Shown piece by piece: positions 12,701 to 27,700 of a stretch of 64,000 nucleotides of DNA; within the stretch, counting starts at the first letter, position 1; each line of letters starts with the position of its first letter. This stretch comes from PVC group bacterium (ex Bugula neritina AB1) (GTDB lineage Bacteria; GCA-001730085). The notes beneath the pieces are model-generated. The model did no database searches. It was not told the origin of the DNA and was given only the letters and a program-made list of their open reading frames with translations. The position numbers and the translations under genes were made by a program. The stretch spans positions 1 to 64,000 of the forward strand of contig MDLB01000104.1 in NCBI GenBank assembly GCA_001730085.1, in the 5' to 3' direction.

Positions 12701-15700
12701 CTATTTTGTAACTCTTTATTAGATGTCAATCCTCCCAAAGCTTGAGCAAACCTATCTAAAAAACGAAAAACAAACTGAGGTGGAGAATAAGGATCCTTCT
12801 TACCTTCATCATAAATACTTTTCATACGATTAAATAACTCTGCCTCTGAATATTTCACCTGACCATCATTACTTTTCTCACCATAGGTTTTCAAAACTTC
12901 TGATGCTTTCTTACTAAGAGCATAATCTTTTAAGCCTAATGAAACACCCCAATACTTATCATTCGTTAATCTTTTTAAAAGTTTACATTTCAACTCAGCT
13001 GAAAAAGTTACGTCTCCACCTTGACCAATATCTGATCTTTTAAAACGCAAAGCTCCTGTGCCTAACTCCTCACCTTCTTTCAAAAGGAATTTTTCCACCT
13101 TTTGAGTTAGTTTCTTGCCGTCAAATATTTTTGCGTCCGCCATCCCTTGCACCTTCATCTCGCTTTCGATAAGTTTATAAAGCTCTTGGGTTACATAATA
13201 CGCAAGAGCAGCATTAGTTTTCCCAATAGAAACCTCCTGTCCGTCAGTCCCTGTCACAAAGCTTTTAGGATTAAGATATTTATGAACTTCATCAACAACC
13301 CTAGTCCCTGAAAGTAGCTCATTTAAAACTTTAATAGAATCACGACTTTCGGGCTTATGAGGGTTATCCGCATTCAATTTAAGAAAGTTCATTGCATCCG
13401 TCGCCGTAAAAACAACTCTCGCTTTCATCAATTTTTCAACTTCGGCGGGACCTCCCAAATTAGCATTTCTCAATTGAGCTGTCCAGTCTTTACTCGTGTT
13501 TGATCCAAACTCTGAGTTCAAAATATATCTAAATTGAACATTATCCATTTCAGATATTTTTCCTTCTTCGGGAACCTCTATAACAACCTTATGAGAGTTT
13601 CTCCAATAGCCATTTGAACCTAATAGAAACATCACTACCGCAGGATTCACAGCTGTCGTTTTACCACCACCAGTTGGAATTTGTGCCGCTAAAAAGTCTT
13701 TCATCAACAAAGCAATTATACCTTCCAACTGAATAGGTAAGAAGTTGAATTCCCTATTATTGAAGAGTTTCATATGTTTCGCAAAAGTCTCCAATTGACG
13801 TGTAAACATAAGAAAAATAGCTGTAGAATGTGCTATCTTAGCAAGAGACTCTTTATTAAAAGAAGCAGACTTGAATGAAGGACTCTGAGTGTAACTTTTA
13901 AGAAGAACGTCTATAAGTTTGGGCATATCAATCATCCCTTTTTCACCTTGAATTAAAAAGGTCTCATTAAACTTCTGCCACTTAGAATCATAGTCATATG
14001 TTTTATCAAAGCAAGTCTTTTGTCTAGAATAACCGACCTTCTCAGTCATAATATTCTCCATTTGTCTAACGATATCAGACTGTTGCTGTAGAGATAGATT
14101 AGAAAGACCTTGCTCCTTTGCGATTTTACTAATCAGTTCTCCATAATTCAAAAACATAGCAGAATGGCCTGAAGCCGTTTTAGCAAGAATTTGAAATAAT
14201 GGATCTCCAGCTTGGCCAAGTTGAAAAGAATCAAATCTAAACGCATTATAAACTTCACTAACTCTTAAAATATTTATTTTTAGCTCTGAAAAAACCTCTT
14301 TTAGTTTAGTTTCAAACAAGCTTAAACCTTCAATATTTATCCTTAAGTGCGTTATTCCTTGATTCGAAGATTTTGAGAATCCAAAATTATGGTGGACCAA
14401 TCTATCTATAATCAACTCTGCTAAGCCTTTCAAGTTATCTTTAGATAAAGTTGCAAGAAATCCTCCCCTAAGCGATTCTTTTTCCAAGATACTTGTAATA
14501 TTTTTTTTCAAAAGATCATAAGTAAAAGTTCCAGAAGTTATATCAAAACTATCGGGAAGTTGTGCCAAATGATGTGCTTGTTGACCTGCAAAAATATCCA
14601 TGGCAGCATCTCTAGCTTTGTTGAACTCAGCATTTTTTTGAAATTCTGACCATTTTTCATGATGTAAAAATTTTTCGTTCAACAACAATTTAGACATTTG
14701 AGAAGATTTGGAAGAACCATCACCTCTAGAAGTATCTGTTAAGTTTAAATTGCTATGAAGAGAGAGGATCTCTGGCGGTAAAGATTCCTGACCCTCCTTT
14801 TGTTTGCCTTTATAACTGTCTATAGCTTTACCCAATGAATCTTTAAAGCTTTCTGTTCCAGTCACATGTTTCAAAAGAACAACTTCTAGTTCACCTTCTC
14901 CAAAAAAAGTACTCAAATCTTTCAAAACTTTTACATTTCTAAAAATAGCCATAAAAACAGCAACTTGTTGCTCTATTTTTAAGCTTTGAAAGTCAGAATA
15001 TCCCAATTTTTTAGCCATAGAGTTCAAAGCACTTTCATCAAGAGCAACTTTTCTAGCAAAGAAAGATCTTTTCGGTATCGGCCGAAAGGAAGCCTTCACT
15101 CTTTCTAAAAAGTCAGCCCGAGCAGTTTGATCTCCACTCAAAACCTCCGATATCCTCTTCAAGTTAGCTAATGTATCTCCATTTAATTGATCTAAGGTCT
15201 CTGATAGTTCACCATCCGAACTGTAACCACCATAGAGAGTTTTATATACTCTTAACTTAGGAATAAATGATTCTGCGAAAAGAAAATAGCCTTTACCTAC
15301 AAAACTTTCTGCAACAAAGGATGGATCTGAAACGTTTTGAGCCTTTGCTATGTCATAATAACGTAACATAACCGCAAGACCAACCGTATTTTGAACCAAA
15401 TTTTCAAGAATTAACTTAGCTTGTCCATGCTCCCAGTCTTCAGTTTGCTTTGCTTGATGAAGTTTTTGCAAACGATTATAGACTCTCTTTATCTCTACGT
15501 CTAAAGTAGAAGCTTTCGTACTTGAATCCTTAGCTCCAGGTTTAGAATCAAAATCCTTTATAGATGTTTTAAAAGCATCGAAACCTTGTTCTCTTAATAA
15601 GACAATATCTTTAAAAACCTTGATTAACATTTCCTGTTGATTAACCGCTTTACCCTCAAAAACCTTATCTTTAAACATGAATTCAGCCAAAGTGGTGAGA

Positions 15701-18700
15701 TATTGAGAAGGCTTTTCTTCTAAACGAGAGCGAAAAGACTCTGCAACTTTTGTTCCTAGTTGCGATTTCAAAAAGGACTCATAATGCCATCTCTTTAACA
15801 TCATAGATAAAGAGAAAGACTCATCTTTTCCTTTGCCAAAAAGTTTTTTCAAAGGTTGAGTCATCTTCTCCATTAAGCTACCAAGCAAATGCTGCATACG
15901 CCCCTTCTTCTTCCCCTGAAATTGATTACTATCGCTTTCTTCCCAAATCCAGCTTCTATATTTATTCTTCCAATAGCGCAAAGTTATGATCCTTCTTCTA
16001 AAAGGCATCGCATTCAAGTTAAGTTGGATCTGCTCTTTGCTAGGGCGCAAGTTATTCCAGAAAAAATCGGTAACTTTATTTGTGTTTCCAGGCTCCAGAA
16101 GATACATCTTAGAATTGTCAAAGTTACTGCTCCTACTTTGTGCTTTAATAAAGATTTGTTGAACATCATCAATCCTACTTATCAGTTTATGGTCTGCCGC
16201 ATTCTCTCTCAAAAACTTAATCAGTTCACTAGGTGTCCTAACCTTTAATTTCCCATTCTCATCCATTTTAACACCCGAAAATTGACCTTTAGCTAACTTT
16301 TGTCCAAAAGAGCCCTTGTAAACTTTTTGATAAGTCGCAATACCTTTGCCCGAAGAAAACCTAACTATACCAGAGTTAATATCTAAGCCATTGTGCTTGC
16401 GCTCATAAGATGACCTATATAGGAGATCTCCAAAAACATCCATCAATCTATCCCATTGATTAAACATAGTTATCAGGAACTGAACAAAACTCAATCTAGG
16501 CCTTTGCGGAGAAGAAGAGGACTTAGCATCCGATTTTAAAGTTTGTTTCGAGCCTGAATCAAACTTTTTTTCGAAAGAATTAGATCTATCAACCATTTTA
16601 CCTCTTAAATATCCTGTGAGTCTCATCCTTAACCCACCAATACCCTGAAGAATCGTTCTATTAACAAAACCATAAATCTTCATAGGCATCGAAGCCAATG
16701 AATACACCGTACCCAAGAAAATCTTAGATATAAAAAATAATGCCTTATAAAGATGTAAAGTGACCGTCGTAAAGCCTAACTCCGCAAGTTCCTTATGCAT
16801 ATGCTTTTCTAAAGCTTTTGCCAACATATTCACCTGACGGACTTGGGCTCTATCAAGCACTTTAACTTTCTTGATCTCTTTTAAGGTTTTTTTCTGTCTT
16901 TGCAATGACTTAAGATGCTTATCAGCATATTCAAACTTCTTTTTTAGACCCTGTTTCGCTTGCCTAAAAGTCCTCATAAAAAGCAAGCCAAAAATTCCTC
17001 CAACTACACGAGCGACTTGATGGTACTTCTCTGTAAAAAGATTGCTTTTATTAAGTTCTCTCTTAACTCTTACATTTTGCTTTTGATCATCTGTATAAAT
17101 GAACGAAGCATCTACGGAAGCAAAAACTAAAGGTAAAGCAAACATTGTCCCAACAACGCCTCCAATCAAAAGCATAAGAAATGAAATAACCAACATCCCT
17201 AAAAAAACAGCAATAGCTCCGCCTTTTGCACCTTCGGTCCAATCTGATATCGTATCAACAAAAGTGTCGTATATCCAACCTTCAGGCAAACCTAAAAGAC
17301 CTTCCATAAAACCAACATATATTAAGGAAAAACCTTTAAGAGATTCCCACATATCGTACATGCTTCTCAAAGCTGTTGCAGCTAATCCCAATAAGCCGAA
17401 AAAGAAACTTGGAAACTCCACAAAAATAACCGTAATAAAAAATGCTGAATACTTAGAAGCAAGAGATCTCTGTCTATCTTTCTCTTCCTGTGTATCTGCA
17501 AGAAAATTTGCTGATATACTATGAATAATAATCCTAGTCGCAGAATAAAGCATCCCAACTGCCAAAACCGAAAGAAGCAAGGGGAGAACAGCCCCTCCAA
17601 GGGTTAAAGCCATCACAGCAAAAAATATACCTCCTAAAAGGTGTAAAAAGGACATCGCCAACTGAAGTCCTACTGTTTTAAACTTATCCTGCCAACCGAT
17701 GGAGATTGATTGTATATCCTCATCTAAAGCATTACGTAAAAGTTCAGCACGATCAGAGTTATCTTCTATCTGATCTGATGCACTATTACTCGTCATTTCT
17801 TTTTTGCCTGTAAAAAGATTAGAAAGAGCTCCAATAGCTGTACCAACAACATTTGTACCAGTTTCTTCGATTAAAATATAAAAACTGATAGCAAAAGCCT
17901 CCACCCCTTTGGAAAAGTCAACATCATTTCGACCTAAGGAATCATAAGCCTGGAGATAGACTTGTTCATTTTGTTGATCGATATTAGCTATAAAGCGTTT
18001 TTCTCCGTGATTCAAACTCACGATATCAGTCACATTTTCTCCCATTTCGTAAAAGAGCGTGACTTTGGCAAAATCAAAACTGTAATAAGTATAAGTAGCA
18101 AGCATATAGCCATAAGCATTATATGTGTTAAAGTTTTGCTCAAAATCATAAACAAGTGTAGTCTTTTGTCCGTTTTCATCTTTCTTACCTTTTTGCTCTC
18201 GGCCCCTTTTCTTTAGCACAGCTCTCTCTGAATAAATAGCTTGACCTTGTGAATCATATAGGTGATTTCCAGAAGAAAACTCTGAACCTGGATCTTCCGG
18301 ACCACTTGTTTCTTCTCGAAAACTTTTCACTTGACCCTTTTTTCGTTGCAATCGTACGGAGATATCCTTTTCCTCCAACTGATAGCGAAAGGACCCTCCG
18401 TCAAAGTTGATTATGAAATCTTTAATAAAAACAACCTCTTCACCATCTTCTGACCAATACTGTATGCGACCTTCTTTACTATCTCCATCATCAATCCAAT
18501 GCTTTCTAGATCTTTCAGATTGAGCGTAAGAATGAATTTTTCCTAAAATTCCTCTTGAACGTAAGTTCTCTGCTTCAAAATTATCACTACGATTATAAGT
18601 TTTCTCGTCATAAGCTTTTTCCAAACCTATCTGATGAGTTACAGATTCGACATATTCCTTATACATATCTTCATATAGTTCAGCAACGTCGGTCTCTGGA

Positions 18701-21700
18701 TCAAACTTTTTAGGGACATAGTAAGAAATATTATCTCGTACTGTTTTTGTCTCTGCTCCAGAAGCAGAAATAGCATACTCCGTATAACCTTTAGCTTGAC
18801 CGTAAGTTGCATCTTCAGAAGTTTCCGTATAAAAATCGCTATCAACACGACGGACTAAAGAAAAGTCAAATTTATCTTGCATATCCCCGGTAAAAGACCA
18901 ATGGTTCAAACGAACCTCTCTCTCTTCGCCTTCAAGAGAACGTAAGCCCGTTTCAATCCCATCATCAATCTCAGGATCTCTAAAGAAATGTAAAGAAAAA
19001 CCTTTCACATATGAAGGCAAACCTTCATCAAGTGAAGGAGAAAAAGGTTCCACATCAAAGTTATCTATCCCAGCAGAAAGATCTCCAAAAAGATTAGATG
19101 TTTGTATTCCCTCCCAAGAGTCTACTTGACTCAAGGAAATACGGGTAAACTGTAGATCTTCATTTTTAACTTTGTCCCGACCATTGTAAAGAACATATAT
19201 ATTATCATTGTGAGATTGTGTATTTTTTAAGTGAGGGTTATCCAAATGCCTTTCAACTTCACCAATATTCAAAATTCTCTTAGCTTTATTATCACTAAGA
19301 TTAAAATGATCCTCTAAACCTGATGAAATTTGTCCAGCAAACGAAAGATCATAGCTATATTTGTTCACAGCTTTATTAAAAACATAATCATAGATACCAT
19401 CTTCCGCTTTGTCCAAATAAAATGAACCAGATTTTTTCCAAGTATTATTTATGTATCCATAATTTTCACCCCGATCACTAAAAATAACCCTCGAATCTAT
19501 ATATGTGCTTCCTAACAAATCTTCCTCTTTAGTCAACCCAAAAAGATTCTGCAAGTAATCTTCATCAAAAAAGTACAACTCAGCTTGTTCAACTTCTGAT
19601 CGAGATTTATTAACTTCTTTTCCGAAAGAGGTAAAGTCAAAAGGGTCTTCTTCTTTAGTCATTTTTTCTTCTAAGTTTTTCCAGTTTTCGTCAAGAATAT
19701 CCACGGTAAGATCATATGTTCGAGAAGAAGCCTCTTGCCCCAAACGGTATGTTCTGTCTTTCTTTATAACATGTCTTTCGGTATCATTTAAATGATCAAG
19801 AATAACTTCGTAACTATTGATCAGTTTATCCGTATAAAATTCAGAAGCTACTCTCTTCGTCAATGTATCTTCCAAAATAATCGCGGGCTCAACAGTCGAT
19901 GTAACTTTTTTAGACTGAGAAAAAGTCAGAACATTATCTAAACCATCAAATAAAACATCTTTCATGATTTCAAGAGTATTTCTTTGTCTCAAGTCATCTT
20001 TTTTTGCTGTTTTATTAAAAACGATCCGACCTTTTTCATCATAAGATCTGTCGTTTGTAATACTCTCCTGAATTACCAAGTACTCATCTTCTTTGGTATT
20101 TCCTATTCCATATTTAGCTCTATCCATTTTTTCTTTAGTAACAAGGTCTCTGTCATACGCAAGTACTTCTCTCTTAACTTCTTCACGAGACAAAAGACTT
20201 TTATTCCCTAAAGATTCAAAAGATCCAACATCATAATTTTTAATAGATACCTCTTCATTTTTCAAAAGACCCTTATTGTTTCCTGTCTTAAAGTGATCTC
20301 TACGAACTTCTCTTGATAAGTAGTTTCTTAAAACCCAAAAAGAGGAATCTTCTAAACCTTCTATCCCATTTCTAATATTCACATATTCACGTTCTTCTTC
20401 CTCAAAGGTCACTTCATTATCATAAACATCAAAAGAAGCATTCAATCTATTGACCATACGTTTAAGATAGTCTTCACCTTTGCTATCTTTTAAAGTCTCA
20501 GTAAGAATATACCCCTTGGATCTACCACGAAAATCTGTGGAATAAACATGTTTTTCTGTCTCTCTAACAGAAACAGTTTGACCATTTATCGTTTCATAAA
20601 GAACCTCTGAATAAAACTCCTCAAATCCCTTATTTTCAGAAAAAGAAGTCGCCAAACGCTTTGTTTCCAAAACTCTTTGAGGTTTTGATTCATCATGTTG
20701 AAAAGATGTATAAGAGATCCCACGTCCTTGATGATCCCAAGAGTGGATTTGTTTTTTGACATTCATAACGGACTTCTGTTTTGAAAGATTTTTATCCATC
20801 AAATCCGAAATATCTTTAGCGACAACCATGTTCAAAAGGTTATCTCTATCAAGAAGGTTTAAAACATCAACTTTTGTACTTCTAATATCAACATTAGAAA
20901 TATAACCACCCTTAAAGTCATTGTCTTTCAAAATCAAAGAAACACGATCTGTTGAAGAATTCCAGTTTGTTTCTATTTCTTGAGTTGGATTTTCACGATA
21001 CCCCTCATATGTCAAAAAACGCTTCTGAATTCTATAGGGATCAGGGGTTTCAGGAGTGAAAGAAACTTTCTCAAAACGTTCAAGTCTTTTACGCGAATCA
21101 TAAAAATATTTTTCAACTTCTGTGTCCAATAGTTTTCCGTATTCACTCATATTTTCAGAGTTGATCGTTTCTAGATTTTCTAAGAATGATGATACTTGAG
21201 ATATATCATAGTTTTTACGAACTTTTTTTATCAATTTAGATGCTGAATTATACAGCATAGAAAAATCACTACAGTTAGTTTCTACAGAAGCCAAACCCTT
21301 TTCAACGTCAAGATCCGCAATATAGTTTTCTGTAACAACCTTGTACGATATAAGATCACCGTTTAAGTTATAAACATGTCCAACCTCACGTTCAATTGAA
21401 CGAGGAATATCACTAACGTCAGCCAAAACATTGGCAGATCGATAAGTCAAAGACTCTTTGCCATTCAAACGCCCTTTTTCATTATAAGAAAAAGACGACT
21501 GAATAACCTGTCTTAAAAAATTATCTTGTGTATTTTTTTCAGAAGAAGCTCTTGTCGAAATGAGCTCATTCTTGCTCAAAACTCGGTCAAAAGCACGATC
21601 ATAAACAATATCTGAAGTTTCCCGATGAAGTTGAACTTGATATGGAGAAAACTTGTTATAGAAAATATCCTGTTGACGATAAGATATAAGCTTAGGGTCT

Positions 21701-24700
21701 AAAAAATATTGATCTTTTTTGCTTAAACGATTCAAAGCATCATACTCATTATGAACAATCTCATTCCTAAAAAGATTTTGATCCGAATCATACGACTTAC
21801 GATTTTCTACAACAGCTAAAGTATCTCCAACAGTGTTGCCGCTATAGCTCCGACCTATCATCAAACCTCTAACCTGCTTATTATTCGCATATGACAAAGA
21901 TTCTTCAAGAGTTTTTCGATCTAAATTATCATACTCAAAATACTTATTATCGGTAACAACAAAGTCAGATTTTGCTATATCTTTTAAAACCTCAGCAGAA
22001 GGTAAAGAAATAAAACCTTCCTTGTCTGTTTTTATACCTTCAAAAAGATACTTAAAAGATTTAACTTGATACCTTTCTTCTAAAAGACGCCTTTGAAGAT
22101 CTCCTAAACCTTCAACGGTGCCATTTTCCATTAATCTTATATTTCCACCACCTTTTCTATCATAACGAAAATCTTTAACATACTCATATCCGTTTTTAAA
22201 AGTTGTGGAGAGAACCTCTCCAGATGGTGAGGACGATAAAGCAAGCTCATATTCAAGACGATAGTCATTAGCATCATCTTTTTTATAAACAGAAAGAGTT
22301 TTGCTTTCCTCAGACAAAGCTCCCCCTTGAAAAATTTTCCTTAAAGTTTTAATGGGACGACTATATTTATCATATTGATAATATTCTTCAGAAACTCGAC
22401 CTTTATCATTGTCTTCAAAAGTCAATTTAGATCCTCTAGCGTACTCCGTAGAAACTTTTTTAGATACTTGTTTATCCAAGTTATACTCATAATTAACTTT
22501 TACAGTAAGACCAGGAACTTCTTCAAAGTTTTCCTGATCATAACCATAAGTGGTGATCGTTTCCTCTTCAAGCAAACCACTCTGTGTAAAAGTTCTAAAA
22601 ACTCTCTCACCACGCATTTGAGAAAAGTTACCGCCTGTCACATCAAAAAGGGTTTTCTTTGAATATGTCACACGTCCCTCTTCATCAAAACGATAATTAT
22701 GCGTTTTCTCTATTTGAGCAGATGTTCGACGTCCTGTCACATCATAATAGGCTACCTTCTTTTCACTCAAGACAACATTTCCCTGAATATCACTTGTAAA
22801 AAGATGGGTGATAACTTTATAAAGGTCACCTTTTTCATTGAAAAATTCTTCACGACTACCTTCTCTTTTATCTTCGGAAAGAAATTTAGAAAGAACCGTC
22901 TTCGATTGATCATTGACGGACAAGTCCCCTACATTTTCTTCAGGTACTTTGGAAGTCTTCCGAAAATCTACAGATAACTGTTTCCCTCTAGCATCATAGG
23001 TAAACTTTCTCGTTTCTCTATTTTGAAAGTTCAAATTTTCCAAGAAAGAACCTTCTTGAAGAAGTGAACTGAACTCTCCAGAAATGATTTTATCTTCAAT
23101 AGTCTTATAATAGTCAGGGTCTAAAAATGATCTTTTTTCCATAACAACCCTATCCATTCTATCGTATAGAAAATCGTAACGTGTTGTACGAGAATATTCT
23201 CCCCCTTTATTAATATTAGTCACAAAGCGACTTGCAACACGTCCTATAGCATCATATTTCATTTGAACATTAGAGCCTACTTCAAAGTCCCAACGTAAAA
23301 ATTCTTCATTCCATACATAGTCTTTTCTCTCTTGAGCAATAACTCGATTAGTGTCAAAAGACTTGTTCATATTATCCTCATAGTAATAAACCAAGTCTGT
23401 TTTTCTTCTAACATCAGAGTTTTCATCGTAAAAAAAGTCTCTCGAACGAACAACTTTTCCAGTGACATCATAAGAAGAGATGCGGTAACCTGTTTCCTTC
23501 TTTTCTAAATAGCTCGAATATTTAAAGTTCACATCATAACTACGTGACTTTAAAAGTTCTTTTGTTAACCTAAAAGCTTCTCCAAGGATATGTATCGCAA
23601 AAGCAAGCAAGTCGCGAACCGTTTGAAAAACATCCGATGGATTCAAAAAAAGATTGATAAAGATATTCCTAATACTTTCAATAAGAGTAGGATTAGAGTC
23701 ATTCAAAGCATAACGTTCTTGCCACCAAGAAACATACGTATCAATGATCGATGTCTTAACATTTTCAAGATCATCAGATTTAGATTCAAAGTCAGCATCG
23801 TTTAACTTATTAGCAATCTCTATTTGACCAGTATCTGCAACGTTATATTCGTATTTCTCTATTTTTTGAGAAAGAATTTGACCTCTATGTCCATATTGAT
23901 AGTCATCATACCTCTCCTCGCTTTTCAGAAAAAGTCTTGTCTCACCTTCTTTCAACAAATCAAGACTACCTATGCCTGCTTTAGATTTACCCTCAACATA
24001 AGCATAGTGCTTTTTTGAAGAAGAGCGAACATTGTCAAAAAGATTATAGGCAATATCCTCTTCATCACGAGAAATCAAAAGCGATGAACGAGCATCTTCA
24101 GAAAAAGCTTTTTTTATAGAAACCTTTTTAGAAATAAGACCCTTGTCAAAATCATAAAAGTCTTCAAGCACTTCCTCTTTCAAAAGCCCTTGTAGCTTCT
24201 GTACACTAAATCTTTCATATTTCTCATACATACGTATACGTGTTTGAGCAATTTTTCCATTAGAGTGATACGTATAACTAATAGAGTTGTAGAGAGATTG
24301 ATTCATATCGGAACCATCTTTTTTTAATGGCGTTTTGAAAAAAATACGATTTTTTACTAAACCATCTTTTCTATACGTGATATCAAGTGTCTGTTCTCGC
24401 AAATTATTCAATCTATTTAAAGAGTCAACTGTCCTCCGAACACCATTTTGATCATACCCATATATCTTAACCTCATCTCTAGTCACGTTGAAGAAATTAT
24501 TCTTAGCAATATCTTTAGATATATCTAGATTTTTTGAACGTACTTCATTCAAGTCCCATAAAGGATTTTTGCCATCAAATAAATCGCCTTGACCATTCAA
24601 AGAGTATCCTTTAAAGGTTTCTTTTTTAGGCCTATTAGAAGAGTGATCATACCCTTCAATCTCAACAGTACTAATAGTGGAAATATTAAAAATATCTATC

Positions 24701-27700
24701 GTTAAAAAAGATTTCAATATTTTTTCAATACTAAAAAGATTTCCAGTTTTTCCTAAAAGCTGATCAACAACATTTTGAGCAGTTTGCTCAAGAGCACCCG
24801 CTTGAACCACAAGAGAAACAAATTTTGAGCGAAAAGCATTCGATTTATTTTTAAATTCTTCAGAAAAAAATGAACTCAACTCATCTGTCTCTGTTTTCAA
24901 ATCTAGCAAGTACTCTTTAAAGTTAGAAATCTCTAGCCCAATTTCTTGCCAAGCATCATTTATCAATCCTATCTGCTGTCTTAAGGAGTCAAGACCATAT
25001 ACAGCTTTTTCATTCCTAAAAATGACTTCTTTTTGCTTATCTCCATCTTCTGTATAAAATGTCTGTGAATATTGACTATCTTTATAAACAAAGTCAGAAG
25101 GATCATTCTTCGAAACATTTTCAGATGAACTATATTTAAATAGGTCTTTTTGAACGAAAACTCTCTGAAAGTTTTTATTATAAGAAAAACTTTGTGTGGA
25201 CAATTCTATATCATAATACTGATTGCCACTTGAGTCAGGATCTGTACCTTCATGAGAAACTTTTCTTAATGTCCAAAGTCCATCTTTTGCTCTAATGTAG
25301 CGATATTTAATTTCCGTTGATCCCAAGATATAGTTTGTTTCAACTTTTCTATTTTCTACAATATTTCCTAAATGGTCCAAAATATCAATATTTGTTTCAA
25401 GATATCCTTCGGATGCATTCCATTGGATCTTTTTCAATTCCGAAACAGTTTCTCCGTCAGAATCATAAACAAAAACATCTGTTTCAACCGACTCACGATT
25501 ATTTTTATCATTATATGTATACCTAGAAAGAGTTAATTGAAGACGGCCTTGACTATCATAAGAAAATTCAGTAGAAACCAGCAAGTTACCTCTTTCATCA
25601 AAAATAGGAGAAGAAAGATCCTCTTCTGTATAAAAACCATACGATAGGATTTTTTCTATCATATCTGAAGAAAGTCCAGCTTCCCATTTAGAGTCTAAAG
25701 AATAGACACCATTATCGATACGATCCTCATTCTTAGAAATCATTCGACCTGCAATATCATATTTCATATCCCATGTATAACTTATATTTACATTAGCATC
25801 TCTATCTTCCGTGCGCGTATTTTGAGATAAAAGACGCCCCATTCCATCATATGTCATACCCCAAACAGTTTTTTTCTCTATGTTGTCAAAGGTTTTGTTT
25901 ATCTCCTTATAAGAGGAAACCTGACCAAGCTTATTATAATGTATATTTCTTCTCTCCAAAAAGCTTGTCACACCATTGACAATTCTTTTTTCAAAAAATG
26001 AATCAACTTGACCATGTGTGTTATATGTATTCGTTCTCTCAGTAATAAAGTTAGAAACAACATTACCACCAGCATATTTATATTCAACATCTTTATAAGA
26101 AGTCACTCTCCCTAATTGATCATAATCTGTATTAATCCTAGAGGTCTCTTGTGTAATCTCTGGGGTAGAAAAATCACGAATGGTGTCTGTATAACTGATC
26201 GATCTACCAAGATTGTCAAAAATAACATTATCACGAATTGTCTCAATCTGAACAGATTCTGAATCAATGCCAAAGCGTGTCAAAAGCTCTCTATAGGAAG
26301 ATACCTTTCCTATATTTTTATCATAAGATAATGCTTCCCACGATGTATGCAAAACCATGTCTTTAGCATCTGAACTCGTTGATATATTCTCATAACTTTT
26401 TCTACGACCCAACGCGTCATAAAGAACATTCTGATAAGAGCTTCTACGCGATCTAGAAAAAATGTTACTATCTTTTGTCGATGCTAAACTACTTTCAACT
26501 ATTGTTTCAGTGTAAGCCTCTCTACGACCCAAAATATCATATTTTATATTTTCTAATATAACCTTTTCTAAAAGATCAAGAGATTTCAAACTTCTACTTG
26601 CGTCTGTATATCCAACAATTCTTCCTAGTTTGTCATATTTAGCACCTAGGCGAACCGTCCACTTACTATTAGATGGATCTGAAGAGTTCCACTCGTGATC
26701 ACGATAACCCACAACTTGCCCAATCGCATTATAAGTAATACCAAGGCGTTGCGTTCTTGTTCTAATATCTAAAAGAATACGTCCATCTTTCAATAAAAAG
26801 CGACGACCTTCACCTTTATAAGTTTTCTCTTGCCCTAAACTATTATAAAAAGTAGCATGCCTAACATCCGTTTTGGTTTCTTCTGAATCATCTGTTTTAG
26901 AGACCTCTACATAAGAAAACACCCTGTTTTTATCATACGTGATATCCATTCTTCTAACGCTTGATGTCTCTTTTAAAAGAGGTTCATCTTTCAAATCTTC
27001 ATTTTTCAAAGGTGTTTCTTTTTTCTCAAAAACATCAAAGTATTCAACAACCTGACCAACTGTGTTATATCTTATATCACTTCTAGTCTGTTCAGTTGTA
27101 AGCCCTGTATTCAAATCAAGAGTTTTTTCAACAAAAGATTGCAGCTGACCATCCCCGTTATAAAGCATATTCTTACGGTCAACTTTTTTAAGATCAACAA
27201 AGCTAATCAATAAATCACCCTTCAAATCTTCTAAAGAAATATCAAGACCATTAAGAGAAAGAGATCCACCTTCGTAAATTTTTTGAATTTGAGTAACCGT
27301 TAGGTCCTCCCACTTCGTAACGCCAGTTCCCATTCGCCCTAGTTTAGAATAGTCCACTTGATTTTTTTCAATAAAACTTCCTTCTCGACGTATTTCCTCA
27401 CTATAACTTTCAACAAAACCTTTAGCATCATAAACAGTTGATAATCTTGTAGTCTTCGACCTTTTTTTTAATAAAGGTTCATATTTATAATCAATAAATG
27501 TTATCAATTGACCTTTTTTATTATAAGAAATAGCTTCTCTAGAAGTATTCTCTATCTCATTTTTTTCAAAAAGTATATTCTTTTCAACTTTTCTTAAGAA
27601 GCGAATTTTTTCTAAAGATAAACTCTCAAAGGCTTCATTAATAAGCGTATTAGCAAAAGAATTAACAATGAAAGGTTCAGTTAAGAAAATCCTCTCTAAC

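Noticed and set aside
16900-18250. Plus-strand frames of 80-140 codons opposite the giant gene
   Set aside because: They are antisense readings of the giant frame without ribosome sites or recognisable products.
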